In this document: piece after piece, positions 1 through 36,350 of the stretch
How positions within the stretch are numbered: the first letter of the stretch is position 1
How the letters are laid out: each line of letters starts with the position of its first letter
Assembly (NCBI GenBank): GCA_037349315.1
Contig: JBAIAC010000040.1
Span: forward strand, 15,208,001-15,272,000
Length of the DNA stretch: 64,000 nucleotides
Direction of reading: 5' to 3'
Origin: Chelydra serpentina
Taxonomy: Eukaryota > Chordata > Testudines > Chelydridae
Position numbers and translations under genes: made by a program
Notes under the pieces: generated by a model
Database searches by the model: none
Told to the model about the DNA's origin: nothing
What the model saw: only the letters and a program-made list of their open reading frames with translations

Positions 1-194
1 TAGACCTCAGATGATGGAGCTAGAGTGGAATTTTTACATGTACACTGTATCTAGGACATTGTCTTCCACTGTGGAGAATAGAGCGCCTGAGTAACAGAGC
101 CTAATATCTTACGGGAAGGAGTGTGTGTAATTGTTAGAGTCTGGGAACAAGGAGCTAAGGTTTGATTGTTCTATGGCAAGCTCTGCGCACTAGC

Positions 195-395
195 CCTTTT
201 CCTCTTCAAAGTGCTGGCCTGACATCAGCTAATTAATCCCCACAACATCCCTGTGAAGTAACACACTTCATAAATGGGGAAACCACAACACAAAAAGTTA
301 AATGTCACACACAAAGACTACACACCAAGTCAGTGGTAAAACCCAGCGTCTCCTGGCGCCCAGCCCTGTGCTTATTCCATTCGACCACAGATACA
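195..395 (-). repeat. MIR-type SINE fragment
   Basis: The stretch 'ataaatggggaaaccacaa' followed by 'gtcagtggtaaaacccag' and a clinched Cys/Pro-like 'attcgacca' end is the reverse-complement layout of MIR. It lies upstream of the first visible CFAP251 exon. Confidence 0.6.
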
Positions 396-645
396 CATGA
401 TAATAATGGGCTATTGTATGTAAAACACTGGGAAATTCTGGGATAGAAAGTGCTGTAGAAGTGCTGACTGTTAATAGAGTAGCATATGGTTCAACTTAGA
501 ACTATACCTTTCCCTGTTTGTTCTGCGTCTTGGGTGGATTTTATTTATTTAGTTGTTTGTTTTAAGTTTCTATGTGGCTGGCAGCAAACAGGACATTTTT
601 CCTTACATGAACCCTTTCTGTGCTATCTTTTTGTTATGACCATAG

Positions 646-736
646 TGCTTTGGAGGCTGCTGTTTCTCTGGGCGGTGAGGATTTGATTCCATTCTACAAC
701 CTTTTGGATGGCGGCAGAGATGGTGAATTCTTCAGG
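646..736 (+). CDS. CFAP251: CFAP251 coding exon (fifth from last)
   Basis: A pyrimidine-containing acceptor ending CATAG (641-645) precedes this exon, and donor GTAATT follows at 737. The first base completes a codon from the previous exon; 30 codons follow, ending GRDGEFFR, which joins directly to [10 protein letters not shown] of the next exon. That [15 protein letters not shown] junction is what I recall for WDR66 orthologues. The exon has no Met and is only 91 bases, so simple ORF finding misses it. Confidence 0.8.
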
Positions 737-3700
737 GTAATTATAGTTAACAGTAAACATTGTGTGTAACAGCTGGTTAAGATGTTAGAATTAATTTATA
801 CAGGTCTGACAAATTTGGGGGTCCAAATCTGCTTTAACAATAATTGCACTGATATGCCTTTTAGTATATCTTCAAAGAGGCTTATGTGCCATGCATGTTG
901 AGAAACTGAACTTTGTTATACTTCATTTGATTTTCTCGCAGGAACTGGAGGACTATTTTTACTATGCACAGCTGCGCAGTCAGGGTATTGATGCAATGGA
1001 GACCAGACAGGTGTCAACACATATTCCCTTGGAGGAAGTTCCATTTCTAATGAGAGCAATGGGGTTTTATCCGTCAGAGGAAAAGGTTTGTTTTTTACCA
1101 ACGAGAATTATTGTGTTTACAGAGTATGCTGTCGGCCAATTTCTGATCTCAGTCACACCGGCTAGATCTGGAATAAATCCATGGATTTTAAATGTATTCA
1201 GTCTAGATCAAGGATCAGCAACCTTTGGCATACGGCCCGCCAGGGTAAGCCCCCTGGTGGGGCGGGCCGGTTTGTTTACCTGCTGCGTCCACAGATTCGG
1301 CCGATCGCGATTCCCACTGGCCGGGGTTCGCTGTCCCAGGCCAATGGGGGTTGTGGGAAGTGACGGCCAGCACATCCCTCGGGCCGCGCCACTTCCCGCA
1401 GCCCCCCATTGGCCTGGAGCGGCGAACCGTGGTCAGTGGGAGCCACAATCAGCTGAACCTGCGGACGCGGCAGGTAAACAAACCGGCCCGACCTGCCAGG
1501 GGACAAAGTAAAGATTCAGTACCACTAGTGGATTGGATTGCTCTGGGGCTTGGTAAAAGGAACCTTTCACCTTTAGGTTGGATGGACAAATCCAGCCCAA
1601 GTCAATGGAGTTCAAAAGTTTTCATCTGTCAGGTGTTTGGTGGCCTCAGTCCAGTTCCCAGAGAGTAAGTGCTCACAGCACAAAAACCACACCCACAATT
1701 GGCACCTCAGAAGAGAGGTTGGTTGCCTCAGAAAAGAGACTGAAAGCACGAAGAGTGGATTCTCCTTTCATGCTATAGGGCAGGGCTGCTGGATCAATGT
1801 GTATAGTGGGGGTGCTGAAAGCCATTGAACCAAACTGTAAACCCTGTGTATAATGGAAACCACTTCAAGTCAGGGGGGCTGCAGCACCCCCCGCACTCCT
1901 AGTTCCAGCACCTGTGCTGTAGGGGGTCCCTCTAGGTCAAATTGGGGCCCACCCTGAGTTTCATCTGCTTGTGTTAAGTGTCATTATACACAAATAGGGC
2001 TTTGGAACTTTCAGCTCTGTATACGGACTCGTCCATATCAGGGGCGGCTCTAATAATTTTGCCGCCCCAAGCAGGGGCGGCGGACCCGCCCCCGACACAG
2101 GCAGTCCCAGTTCGCGGCGGCAAGGGGAGAGCGGCGGACCTGCCGCCCCATTGCCGCTGTGGCAGGCGAGAATGGGGCGGCAGTACGAATCCCGCGGCGG
2201 CAATTCGGCGGCGGGAAGAGTGGACTTGCCGCCGAATTGCTGCCGCGGGACTCGGACTGCCCCCCCATTCTCGCCTGCCGCCCCAAGCACCAGCTTAGAA
2301 AGCTGGTGCCTGGAGCCAGCCCTGGTCCAGATAGTATACAGCCTCTTGTTTTCCTTCCCTTTGTGCCTTATAGTAATGATGAGAATGATTTTACATAGAG
2401 AGAGCACCTTTCACCCGCAAGGGACCTCAACATCCTTTACTAACTGATCAATGTTTAACTTAAATTCCTGTGGAAAATCTCTCAAAGTTTTATTTGTCAG
2501 GTCACAGCAATGGAGGGCTTTTTTTTATCAAAAATTTCTCAGGCGTTTTAAGCCTCAAATCCTCTTTGTACTGTAGCTAAAGATAAATCCCTTAATAAGG
2601 TAGATGATTCTTATCCTATTGTAATAGTATTTCTGAGGCAGTTTGTATTTACACATACCTAATGTATAGCACTGTAACCTGGCAGAAAGGAAATTAAGGT
2701 GCCTGGGCCAGATTTATTGACTCTGTTGCAAGGAGGTGTAAATTACACCTCACAGGGCCAGCCTAGTCCCTTCATCCAGGAGAAATTCTCTCCAAGGGAG
2801 AAGACTAAGCAGTGACATCACTGCTGTATTCTCTCGGGATTTCTGCCAGGGAACGAGCTTTAATTTCTGCTGGGGCTCCATAGGAACCCCAATAATGGAG
2901 GCTGCACTGAGGGAGTGCCACCCTACCAGCCCTGCAGCACTCCCTGGGGATTCAGCAGAAGGAAAGTTCTGGGCACTGTTCATCAATGCAACCTTCCACT
3001 AGCAGACTTTCCTTGGGGCTCCTAGAGCTGGCAGAAGTTGGTCTAATCTTGTGAAGAGCTGGTGCAGTGTCCTGCTTTGGTACTATAATTGTGTACATAG
3101 ATGTTTTCCTGGGCTCATTACATTGGCACCTCTTGCTGGTGGGGAAGAAGAGAATGTATTCCTCTCATGAACAGTTGCTAGAGGAGGCATGGGGAATATC
3201 TCCTGAGAAATAGTCTGTAAGAAATTAGAGGACAGCATTTCAGTCAAGGAAACTACCCTGCAACTAGACAACCTATGTTTCACAAAGTAGGTGGAACAAT
3301 ATTAATTCACAGAATGAAAATTCTTCTCTCTCCAGAGCATTTTATTAAATAAAAAGGGAGAGGGGAAAAATCAGCATGGAACCCACTAACAGAAGCTCTT
3401 GGGAGTTGGAGAGTTTTTCTTTTGTAATTCACTAGGACTGGGATAAAACTTGATCCCAGATCAGCTAGAGCTGAGTGAAATGTTCTGTTCTTGCCCTGCA
3501 TGGCATTTGCCAGGGCAAAAATATAAGTCCATGATTTCCATCTTCTCTGAGCACCATTCAGTGGAAAAACTTGTGACATGAGGACAAAGGCCGAGGGCTG
3601 AATGCAAAAGCCTCCCCAGGAAGGCTTTGCATTGGCCTGCCTTCCTGGGGAGTAGAATGCTTGGTACGTGTTGGCACTGGGAATTCTCCCAACATTTAGC

Positions 3701-6700
3701 TCCATTTGTAACTGTAAGTAGGCTGCTGCCTCTTTAAACATGAGCACAATGAAGGCATGGAACAGAACCTGCCTTTCAAACAAACATCTGCAAGGCTGCA
3801 TGCCACTCTGACTCACAGCAGCAGGCTTCAGGAAAACTGTTAAACTGCTAGTGACAAAGAGGCAGGCACTGCCTGACTGCCCAATAGAAGGACTGCTGTA
3901 TGAGTGATACAAGGAAATAAAGGGCAGGATGTAGGACCCTTTGAGCAAAGTTCAGTCCTCTGCAGTTGCAGAGGCCCCCAGAGGCAGTTCTGCTGCACAG
4001 GATGAGTGGGTATTGGGAGTGGGGGTGGAAGGAGGAGAATTTTGGAAGCTCATTCATGATGTGCATACCACTTAGCCAGCTGCATGCGTGGAGACTTCCT
4101 GCACACTGGTTTGTCGCAAAGGTGGAGTCACCATTTTGGGGACTCACTGTCCATTGTCCCCAGAGTGGAGAGACAGCTGCAATGAGGGCTGCAGTGAGGC
4201 AGATAGAGAATTGCTCTGCCTTCACTGCATGGCCCCTGGCGGAATCATTCCTTCACCCTTTCATGTCAATTGTTGGATACATCTCGTAACAAAAGATTTC
4301 CCCAGTATATTACATCCCAGGCAAAATGCTTCTCTGAGAATAACAGAAAGACCCCAGTGTATTGCAGAAATTGTACTACTGGGGTTGATGTAATTTTGGT
4401 GTGGTAAACAACTTCTTTAAAGAGACACTGTCAACTAATCTGAGGCTAGATTCTAATCACAGTTATAGTGGTGTAAATCCAGTGACTCCAATGGAATTAT
4501 TCTGGATTTATATGGGCATCCCTGAGATCAGAAAATGGCCCAATGTTTTAAATAAACCCACCTTGTATAAGTGTCTTTTGTCTTGACTTTTAGATTGAGG
4601 ACATGATAAATGAAGTCAGATTTAGTGAGTACGTGCACACGGGAAAACAAGTTACAAATATCAATTTAGGGGATTTTATCAAACTTTATATAAATCATCG
4701 ACCAGCATTTGGCCTGTCAATGAAAGAAATACAAAATGCCTTCCAAGTTCTTGGTTATGATACTGAGAATGGAGAAATCGTTATCAATAGAGGCGACTTA
4801 CTGCAACAACTTCAGTGCAGAGGTGAGCATTTTCCTAACATCAGTTTTATGTTTGCTTGTTCTGTCCTTCATTTCAAAAAGTATCCATTGCAGTGAAAAG
4901 TTATCTGGAGACAAGTTTCGATAGGTGGCATGTTACCTCATCTGTCTTAGAATTGTAAATGAAATAACCACATACATGTCTCAACTGGGTTGTATCCTCC
5001 TGTTTGGAAATTGCTGCACACTCCAAGTATTCCATCTGCTATCTGAAGTGTGGATCTTGGAAAATATTATAATGCCATTATATTCATTGATGGTGCACCC
5101 TCACCAGGAATACTATATTCAGTTCAACTCACACAATCTCCAAAAAACTAGTAGTAGAAATTAAAGAGAGTCCAAAAATGAGTGATGACAATTATTAGAA
5201 GTCTGGAATAACTTCATATGAGGAGAGATTGAAAAGATTGGGATAGTTTAGTTTAGAGATGAGGTGAATCGGAGGGAACGTGATAAAGATATTCAAAATG
5301 AATTGCATTGGCACAGAGAAGGTAAACTAGGTACTTCTATATTCCCTCTCTTATAATAAGAACAAGACAGCACCCAATTCAGCTGAAAAACAGCAAATTT
5401 AAAACGGATATGAGGAAATACTGGTTTAACCCACACATTATCAACCTGTAGAACTCATTGCCACATTATATCATTGAGGTAAAGGGCTTACCAGGAGATT
5501 AAAAAGGATTAGACACTTATATGGATGATGAGAACATCTACAGATACATGACATAGGATAAAACATTTTTAAAAGGGATATAAATCCTCATGCTTCAGGG
5601 CATAAGCCACTGACTGATGCAGGTTAGGAATAAACTCCTATGTGTAGGCTATTCTGTAATAGTTTGACTAAATGTTTTCTTGCACTTTCCTCTGAATCGC
5701 TGTGGCGCTGGCCACTGCCAGTAGACCACTGATCTGATCTGGGAATTCCTATGAAAAGGAATAGAGTGAAAACTGCTGTAGGTGCGACTGGGCCCAACAA
5801 GCCAGCTCCAGTAGCCTTTTCCCCTGCCAGAAACCTAATTTATATGCCAAAACCTCATGTTCACGAGAACAAATTTATCTTGGATCAAATGTCTTGCATT
5901 GTGATCATGCATTCCGAATGGTGGTACTGGCTACTCCTTGGAGGAACCCAAACCATCCTACTTTGTCCTTATGCCATTCTTGCTAGATATGTTTGTGTTA
6001 ATGATGCTGTGAGAAAACTTAGAGATTGTTTTTTTGCTTTATGTGTGCAGGGGAACATATGACAGAGGAGGAGCTGGCAGAGTGTCTTACCACCCTGTTG
6101 GGCATGAATCCAGAGGGTGGGAGATCTGAGCTGGGCATCTATGATCCCTCAGGTACAGGATGAATGCTCTATAAAACACAGAAATAAGATTGCTTCAATT
6201 CCTGTAATATAAGAATTAAACTGCAAATCCTATTAACCTTGTTACTCCAATAGCTGGGAATGCAAAATATAGTCATAGGGCCAAATACTGTCCTTGGTCC
6301 ATGTACTTAACTTCCACTGATATTGGGGAAAAGTTCTACTGCAGACTGAAACTCATATATATTGAAATGGCCAGTGAAATGTAACAGTATCCTTGACTAC
6401 ATTACGTTACTGTTTATCTGCCATGAAGGAATGGAAACGGGAGATATTTGCTGGAGAGCTCACCCACTGTTGTGATCCACAGGCAAAGCAGAATCCTAGA
6501 ATATGTAAATTCTTTTCAGTTCCTTGCAGAGTTGTCCATTGTAATTGGAACCCCTGACTTCTGCCATATTCATGCAGTTTCTGAAATGAGTGTCTCAATT
6601 CCTAAATGTCTACAATAACATCCAGTTGGGATTTTCCACAACTGATGTATCCCTTCTAAAGGTGCATCTCCTGGAGGGAACAGCTTAGTGGTGTAAACCC

Positions 6701-7512
6701 CAGGTTTGAAACACCTGGATTGCTTGCAACCCTAGATTCAAATCAGATCACAGCAAGATAGAAACAGCCTTTTGTCCTTCCAAAGTAGATACAGCGAGTG
6801 CTGTGCAGTTTACTGCACGTGGGTCTTACAGATGAGATCTTACTAACCAAGGACCAGTCCATTTTGCATCGATGCTAAAGATCCCAGGTCATTTTTTATA
6901 AGGATCTGGACCTAAATGTGTTCTTTTATGCCTAAATTACTTGAAACAGAAAATGAATATTGTTATTAAAGCAACTTAGTGGAGTCTGCAGATATCTGAA
7001 TAACCGTATTCAAAATACAGCATGTTCAAATGGCTTTGTAACCATCTTCAAGAAAATCATGGATAAGTAACAGGAAAAAAAGACATGCAGAAGAGTCAGA
7101 GATGGAATGGACAAGTATAGTGCTATAGATCATTTAATGTAGATCTAGTTCTCAGTTGGAGTTGAAGGTGTGCTGCACCTCACAGGATCAGTGCCTTTGT
7201 TTCGTGACAGGGGACATATTAAGTATTAAACGGATACTATATAAGGCCTCTTTCATGTATTTTTGTAGACATTCCATTCAACACACTGCAGCTGACAAGT
7301 CCTATTGATCTGGAAACCTGATTACTTTGGGGGTTATTGTTTTTCCCCCCCTTCCAGGTGCAGCAGCTTTGATGGAAGAAGAAATTCCAGAGGAAATCAC
7401 CGCAGAGATATTTACTGTTGATATTCTTGGCTTACCTACTCCTGAACCAGACGAAGCTGAGACAGAAAAAAATTATGAACTCATGAGTAGCATAGAGTCA
7501 GCGGAGTCATAA
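646..7512 (+). CDS. CFAP251: CFAP251 (WDR66) C-terminal part, last five coding exons
   Basis: Five exons at 646-736, 942-1085, 4594-4822, 6051-6152 and 7358-7512 join in frame to give the last 239 residues before TAA at 7510-7512. Every intron has AG/GT borders and the phases agree (2, 0, 0, 1, 1). The encoded segment contains [18 protein letters not shown], [17 protein letters not shown] and [14 protein letters not shown] motifs that I recognise from the C-terminus of CFAP251/WDR66. Known for the family: an N-terminal WD-repeat array (upstream of this window) followed by a calmodulin/EF-hand-like C-terminal region; the protein belongs to the calmodulin- and spoke-associated complex at radial spoke 3 of motile cilia and sperm flagella. 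The helical segments with acidic loops here fit the EF-hand-like part, but I see no complete canonical calcium loop. Followed by BCL7A on the same strand. Confidence 0.9.
942..1085 (+). CDS. CFAP251: CFAP251 coding exon (fourth from last)
   Basis: There are 48 whole codons, from [15 protein letters not shown] to GFYPSEEK, between acceptor TTCTCGCAG and donor GTTTGT. The phase is 0/0. The upstream Met-containing reading (from 891) runs through the intron and is not real. Confidence 0.9.
1209..1502. mobile_element. hAT (Charlie-like) non-autonomous element, right end missing
   Basis: Starts CAAGGATCAGCAACCTTTGG, a Charlie-type terminus, followed by a GC-rich fold-back interior in which the left arm (GGCCGGTTTGTTTACCTG) recurs inverted near 1470-1500. 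The mirrored right terminus is absent, so the copy is truncated. Similar in plan to the element at 57720-58048. Confidence 0.7.
1781..1916. mobile_element. Short hAT-like element with imperfect 8-bp TSD
   Basis: Bounded by CTATAGGG (1773-1780) and CTGTAGGG (1917-1924), 7 of 8 bases matching. The ends CAGGGCTGCTGG and TTCCAGCACCTGTG are imperfect inverted repeats. The size is 136 bp with no coding capacity. Confidence 0.6.
2039..2324. mobile_element. hAT-like GGCGGCTC element, short form
   Basis: Flanked by GTCCATAT (2031-2038) and GTCCAGAT (2325-2332), a 7/8 TSD. The termini are CAGGGGCGGCTC and GAGCCAGCCCTG. The interior repeats GCCGCC motifs in both orientations. Same family as 49285-50057, but without that copy's minisatellite. 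Confidence 0.75.
4594..4822 (+). CDS. CFAP251: CFAP251 coding exon (third from last)
   Basis: The acceptor is TTGACTTTTAG and the donor GTGAGC at 4823. The exon encodes [20 protein letters not shown], then a [18 protein letters not shown] segment and [20 protein letters not shown], an EF-hand-like helix-loop-helix series. It ends in phase 1 and continues in the exon at 6051. Confidence 0.92.
4823..6050 (+). other. CFAP251 intron containing a CR1/L3-like LINE end
   Basis: Most of the intron is the LINE remnant at 5089-5745. I see nothing further between 5746 and the exon at 6051. Confidence 0.6.
5089..5745 (+). repeat. Diverged CR1/L3-type LINE 3' end
   Basis: The order of motifs matches the CR1 3' region: 'gaggagagattgaaaagattggg', then 'cacattatcaacctgtagaactcattgcc', then 'agatgatgag', ending 'cgctggccactgccagtagaccactgatctgatctgg'. 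It is strongly diverged from younger CR1 copies, so it is old. Confidence 0.7.
6051..6152 (+). CDS. CFAP251: CFAP251 coding exon (penultimate)
   Basis: The acceptor is ATGTGTGCAG and the donor GTACAG at 6153. The exon encodes [20 protein letters not shown] followed by a Gly/Ser-rich stretch, in the family's conserved GEHMTEEE region. The phase is 1/1. Confidence 0.9.
6153..7357 (+). other. Last CFAP251 intron, no recognised feature
   Basis: I see no gene, RNA or repeat I can name. It ends in the C-rich polypyrimidine tract before the terminal exon. Confidence 0.6.
7358..7512 (+). CDS. CFAP251: CFAP251 terminal coding exon
   Basis: A C-rich tract ending CTTCCAG is the acceptor. The exon encodes an acidic tail with [16 protein letters not shown] and stops at TAA 7510-7512. 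Acidic residues dominate the last 30 positions, as in the mammalian protein. Confidence 0.92.
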
Positions 7513-7640
7513 TTGCCACAGAGTTTGTAGTTTTCTACCCAGAAATGCATTTTCTGTAATCATATTTTCTCCTCATACACCTGGGAAACTAGATTTTTGT
7601 ATTTATTATAAAATAAAGATAAAGTGAACTAAACATTCCT
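7513..7640 (+). terminator. CFAP251: CFAP251 3' UTR with poly(A) signal
   Basis: A short AT-rich 3' UTR follows the stop. AATAAA at 7612-7617 is the only nearby canonical poly(A) signal, about 100 bases after the stop. Cleavage around 7630-7640 is inferred. Confidence 0.65.
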
Positions 7641-7934
7641 CAAACTCTATGATGTTCCGTCAATTTAGGGTGTATCATGAAGCTATGGGATTAAAACACT
7701 TCACAAAGTCTGGGCCAGTAGTCAAGCAGCAGTGCTACCATGGGGGAGTTCTGAGTTTGGAGATCAAGAGGAAGCAGCTTACTCTGTCCCTAGGGAACAC
7801 CATGTATTGCCGATTGATGACCTCCAAAATGAACACACCAAACACAGGATTGGGTTAAGTAAACTTGCTGCTAAGACTGACATCATGGTATCAATCACAA
7901 ATGCTGCAAATCACATTATGGTTTTGCTCTAAAT

Positions 7935-8206
7935 CCGTGGTCCCCAACCTTTCTGTGGCCAAAAGCACATTCATGCCTTCAGAAGAGTGTGGTGGGCAAC
8001 AACGCTTCTTGGCGGCATTTCGGTGGCTGCACTCCTCGGCAGCAGCTTCTCCGCCAAAAGCACTCCTCGGTGGCATTTCGGTGGCAGGTTCTCCGGCGGA
8101 TGCGCTCCTCTCCTCTTTGTTCCTTGGTGCTGGCCCTGATGGCAGGCACATATAAATGCCCGAGCGGGCACCACGGCACCCGCGGGCACCACGTTGGGGA
8201 CCACTG
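7935..8206. mobile_element. hAT non-autonomous element with perfect 8-bp TSD
   Basis: CTCTAAAT occurs at 7927-7934 and again at 8207-8214. The ends are CCGTGGTCCCCAACC and GTTGGGGACCACTG, a hAT/Charlie-type inverted pair with one change at the left tip. The 272-bp GC-rich interior has repeated CGGCATTTCGGTGGC units and no transposase. Confidence 0.88.
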
Positions 8207-8214
8207 CTCTAAAT

Positions 8215-9590
8215 CCATCCTTCTAATGGTCCAGTGGGCCATTAGGACAATCAGGGCTCACCATGGCAGAAGGATACAGGGAGAAGAGTGAAATATGAGC
8301 TGGTACAGTAGCTCTGGGCCATCCATAATCCCCTGTCCTGGGAAGAATCCTCCTGTGACTGGTAACATTAGCTTTAGGGCAGGTGTAACGCAAAGCTGCA
8401 CTAATACAGTCCAGTTTCAGCATATTACAGGAAAAGTTTATTCACAAAAACTTTACAGTAAAATAGCAATTAAAATTTAGTACTATATCTGAATATACCA
8501 TAGTGATGAATCTTAGTGAAGGGAGCATTCTGTTTCGTGATGGATTAAAAACTGGGCTTCCATTTTGCTCCTAACAACTTTGTATTTCTTTTTGGGAGTG
8601 TTGGTTCCAATTAGTAGTGTAATACCCATGGGAGAGTGTCTTACTCAGTGTTTGTATAAACAGCGTAATGGTGCCAATGCAAGTTGCTGTAGAAAGCTCA
8701 GTGAGTTGTTGAACTCATTTCCTTCTTTACAGTGCCCCTCAGCATCAATGGGTCTTTGCATAATCATGTAGCTGCTTAAAAAGTGTTCCACTCAGTGGTG
8801 ATGTTTATTGCTTGGAGATTGCTATTATACACTACAGAAATAGTTATCATTGTGTTAGTACATAGAGCAAGATGTATAGCTAGTTGCATGGTAGTGAAGA
8901 GATAAAGGTCAACAACACAAAGTATTACAGGGTGTGTGACAAAGATTTCCTGAAGAGGTGTTGCTTCATAGGTCCTGCTCTCTAACCAGTTTTTTTACAT
9001 ATATGTACACACATGTATATGTGTTGGGTCAGATCCTCAGATACCATAAATCATCAGAACTCCACCTAAGTCATTAGAGACACATTGCCTTACACAGCTG
9101 AGGATCTGTCTCACTCTCTGCCTATCTTTTTGTATTACACAAAAATCTGTATGTGATGCCCGATGAACTGGATTGTTAAATATCCTTTTCCTATTGTTTT
9201 ATAAATCACATTTTGTTGAAAAAGAAATATCGCTAAACAGCAAACCACAAGTCTGCAACATAGTATCATAACTGTTTGCACAAGGGCTAAATCAGAAACT
9301 AGTCACTCAAATAGTCTATCATCCATAAGAGAATGCACTATAGGAGTCTCAAAGATAACAAGTATTTAGTGTAATAAACACAAAGTTTAGGAACAAATGG
9401 ATCTAATATTATTACTGATTGAGCACACTCTGTGTACTCTGCACTACACAAATACCTGCTTCTACAAAGATGTGATCCCTGCCCTTGGGGCTTACAATCT
9501 AATTTGAACACAAACAATAAGGCTCAGAGACATACATACAATAATACATCGCATGACGGTTCTTTAGCTTTTCAGAGAGGAGTGGTTCAG
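8215..9590. other. Intergenic DNA, nothing recognised
   Basis: Between CFAP251 and BCL7A. The part at 9020-9115 resembles a worn dispersed repeat, and 9415-9545 a SINE-like stretch ('cctgcccttggggcttacaatctaa'). No gene-like reading frame. Confidence 0.5.
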
Positions 9591-9720
9591 TGCACAGAGG
9601 CTGGCAGTCTTATTTCTAATCCCAGCTTTGACATTAACACCCTCTTTTAGAGAATTACCCCTCTGCCTCACTTTCTCTACCTGTAAAACATTTTAAACTT
9701 CTCAGAATCATTTTGAGAAT
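9590..9720 (+). repeat. MIR-type SINE fragment
   Basis: Reads like the forward MIR order: 'ggctggcagtc...taatcccagctttgaca', then 'cctctgcctcactttctctacctgtaaaac'. Confidence 0.5.
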
Positions 9721-9959
9721 CAATTGTTTCTAGAGCTGCTTATTATCATCATCAAGTTTTCTAAAGGCTGAGGTTGTGTCTTTTGGGCATATATTTGCTT
9801 ATTTATATTACAGAAGTATTTACAGCACTAAATAACTAAAACAATTCCTAAAAGTAGCCTTTACAATCCTGTAATTTATTTCCCCAACGTTGTTGTCCAC
9901 TGGGGGAAGAGGCGTGACGACACAGTATTTTGCCGTCCCATAGCATCTCCCCATCTGAG

Positions 9960-10240
9960 ATTGTCAAAACTCTTTATAAACATTAATTCATTAAGCTTCC
10001 CAGCACCCCTCTATGGTAGACAAGAACTGCTCTCCCCCTTGGCGGGAAGGGGGGTACTGAAGAGCAGAGGTGTTAAGTGACTTGCCAAGGTGAGGTCCCA
10101 CAGTGAGTCCAGGCACAATTGGCAACTAAACCCGATCCCACCTCCCCTAACGATCAGCCCCCCCACACTTCCACCCAGAGCTGGTAATAGGAGGGACCCA
10201 GGAGTCCTGGCTCCCAGCCCCCTGCTGTAGCCACTGTGTG
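9960..10240 (-). repeat. MIR-type SINE, reverse orientation
   Basis: Contains 'gtgttaagtgacttgccaagg' and 'cccaggagtcctggctcccag', the standard reverse MIR layout. It ends directly at the target site of the MITE at 10248. Confidence 0.6.
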
Positions 10241-10247
10241 TCACATC

Positions 10248-10371
10248 TAGGGTGACCAGACAGCAAATGTGAAAAATCAGGACAGGGGGTGGGGGGTAAT
10301 AGGAGCCAATATAAAAAAAAGACCCCAAAATCAGGACTGTCCCTATAAAATCGGGACATCTGGTCACCCTA
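10248..10371. mobile_element. 124-bp hAT MITE, copy 1
   Basis: Ends TAGGGTGACCAGA and TCTGGTCACCCTA are a perfect 13-bp inverted pair, flanked by perfect 8-bp duplications GTCACATC (10240-10247 and 10372-10379). A second copy of identical length lies at 43918-44041. It sits just upstream of the BCL7A CpG island. Confidence 0.92.
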
Positions 10372-10389
10372 GTCACATCCCCTCCTCGG

Positions 10390-36350
<25,961 letters not shown>

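Larger units (their letters stand above)
1086..4593 (+). other. CFAP251 intron with three DNA-element remnants
   Basis: Holds hAT-type elements at 1209-1502, 1781-1916 and 2039-2324. From about 2340 to 4400 I see no gene or repeat I can name, apart from an uninterpreted minus-strand open frame at 3307-3948. At about 4440-4545 there is a diverged dispersed-repeat stretch of the kind 'gtgtaaatccagtgactccaatgga'. Confidence 0.7.

Noticed and set aside
891..1511. 206-codon frame starting at 891
   Set aside because: Only 942-1085 is coding. The start is in the preceding intron, and the tail runs into the next intron and a hAT element.
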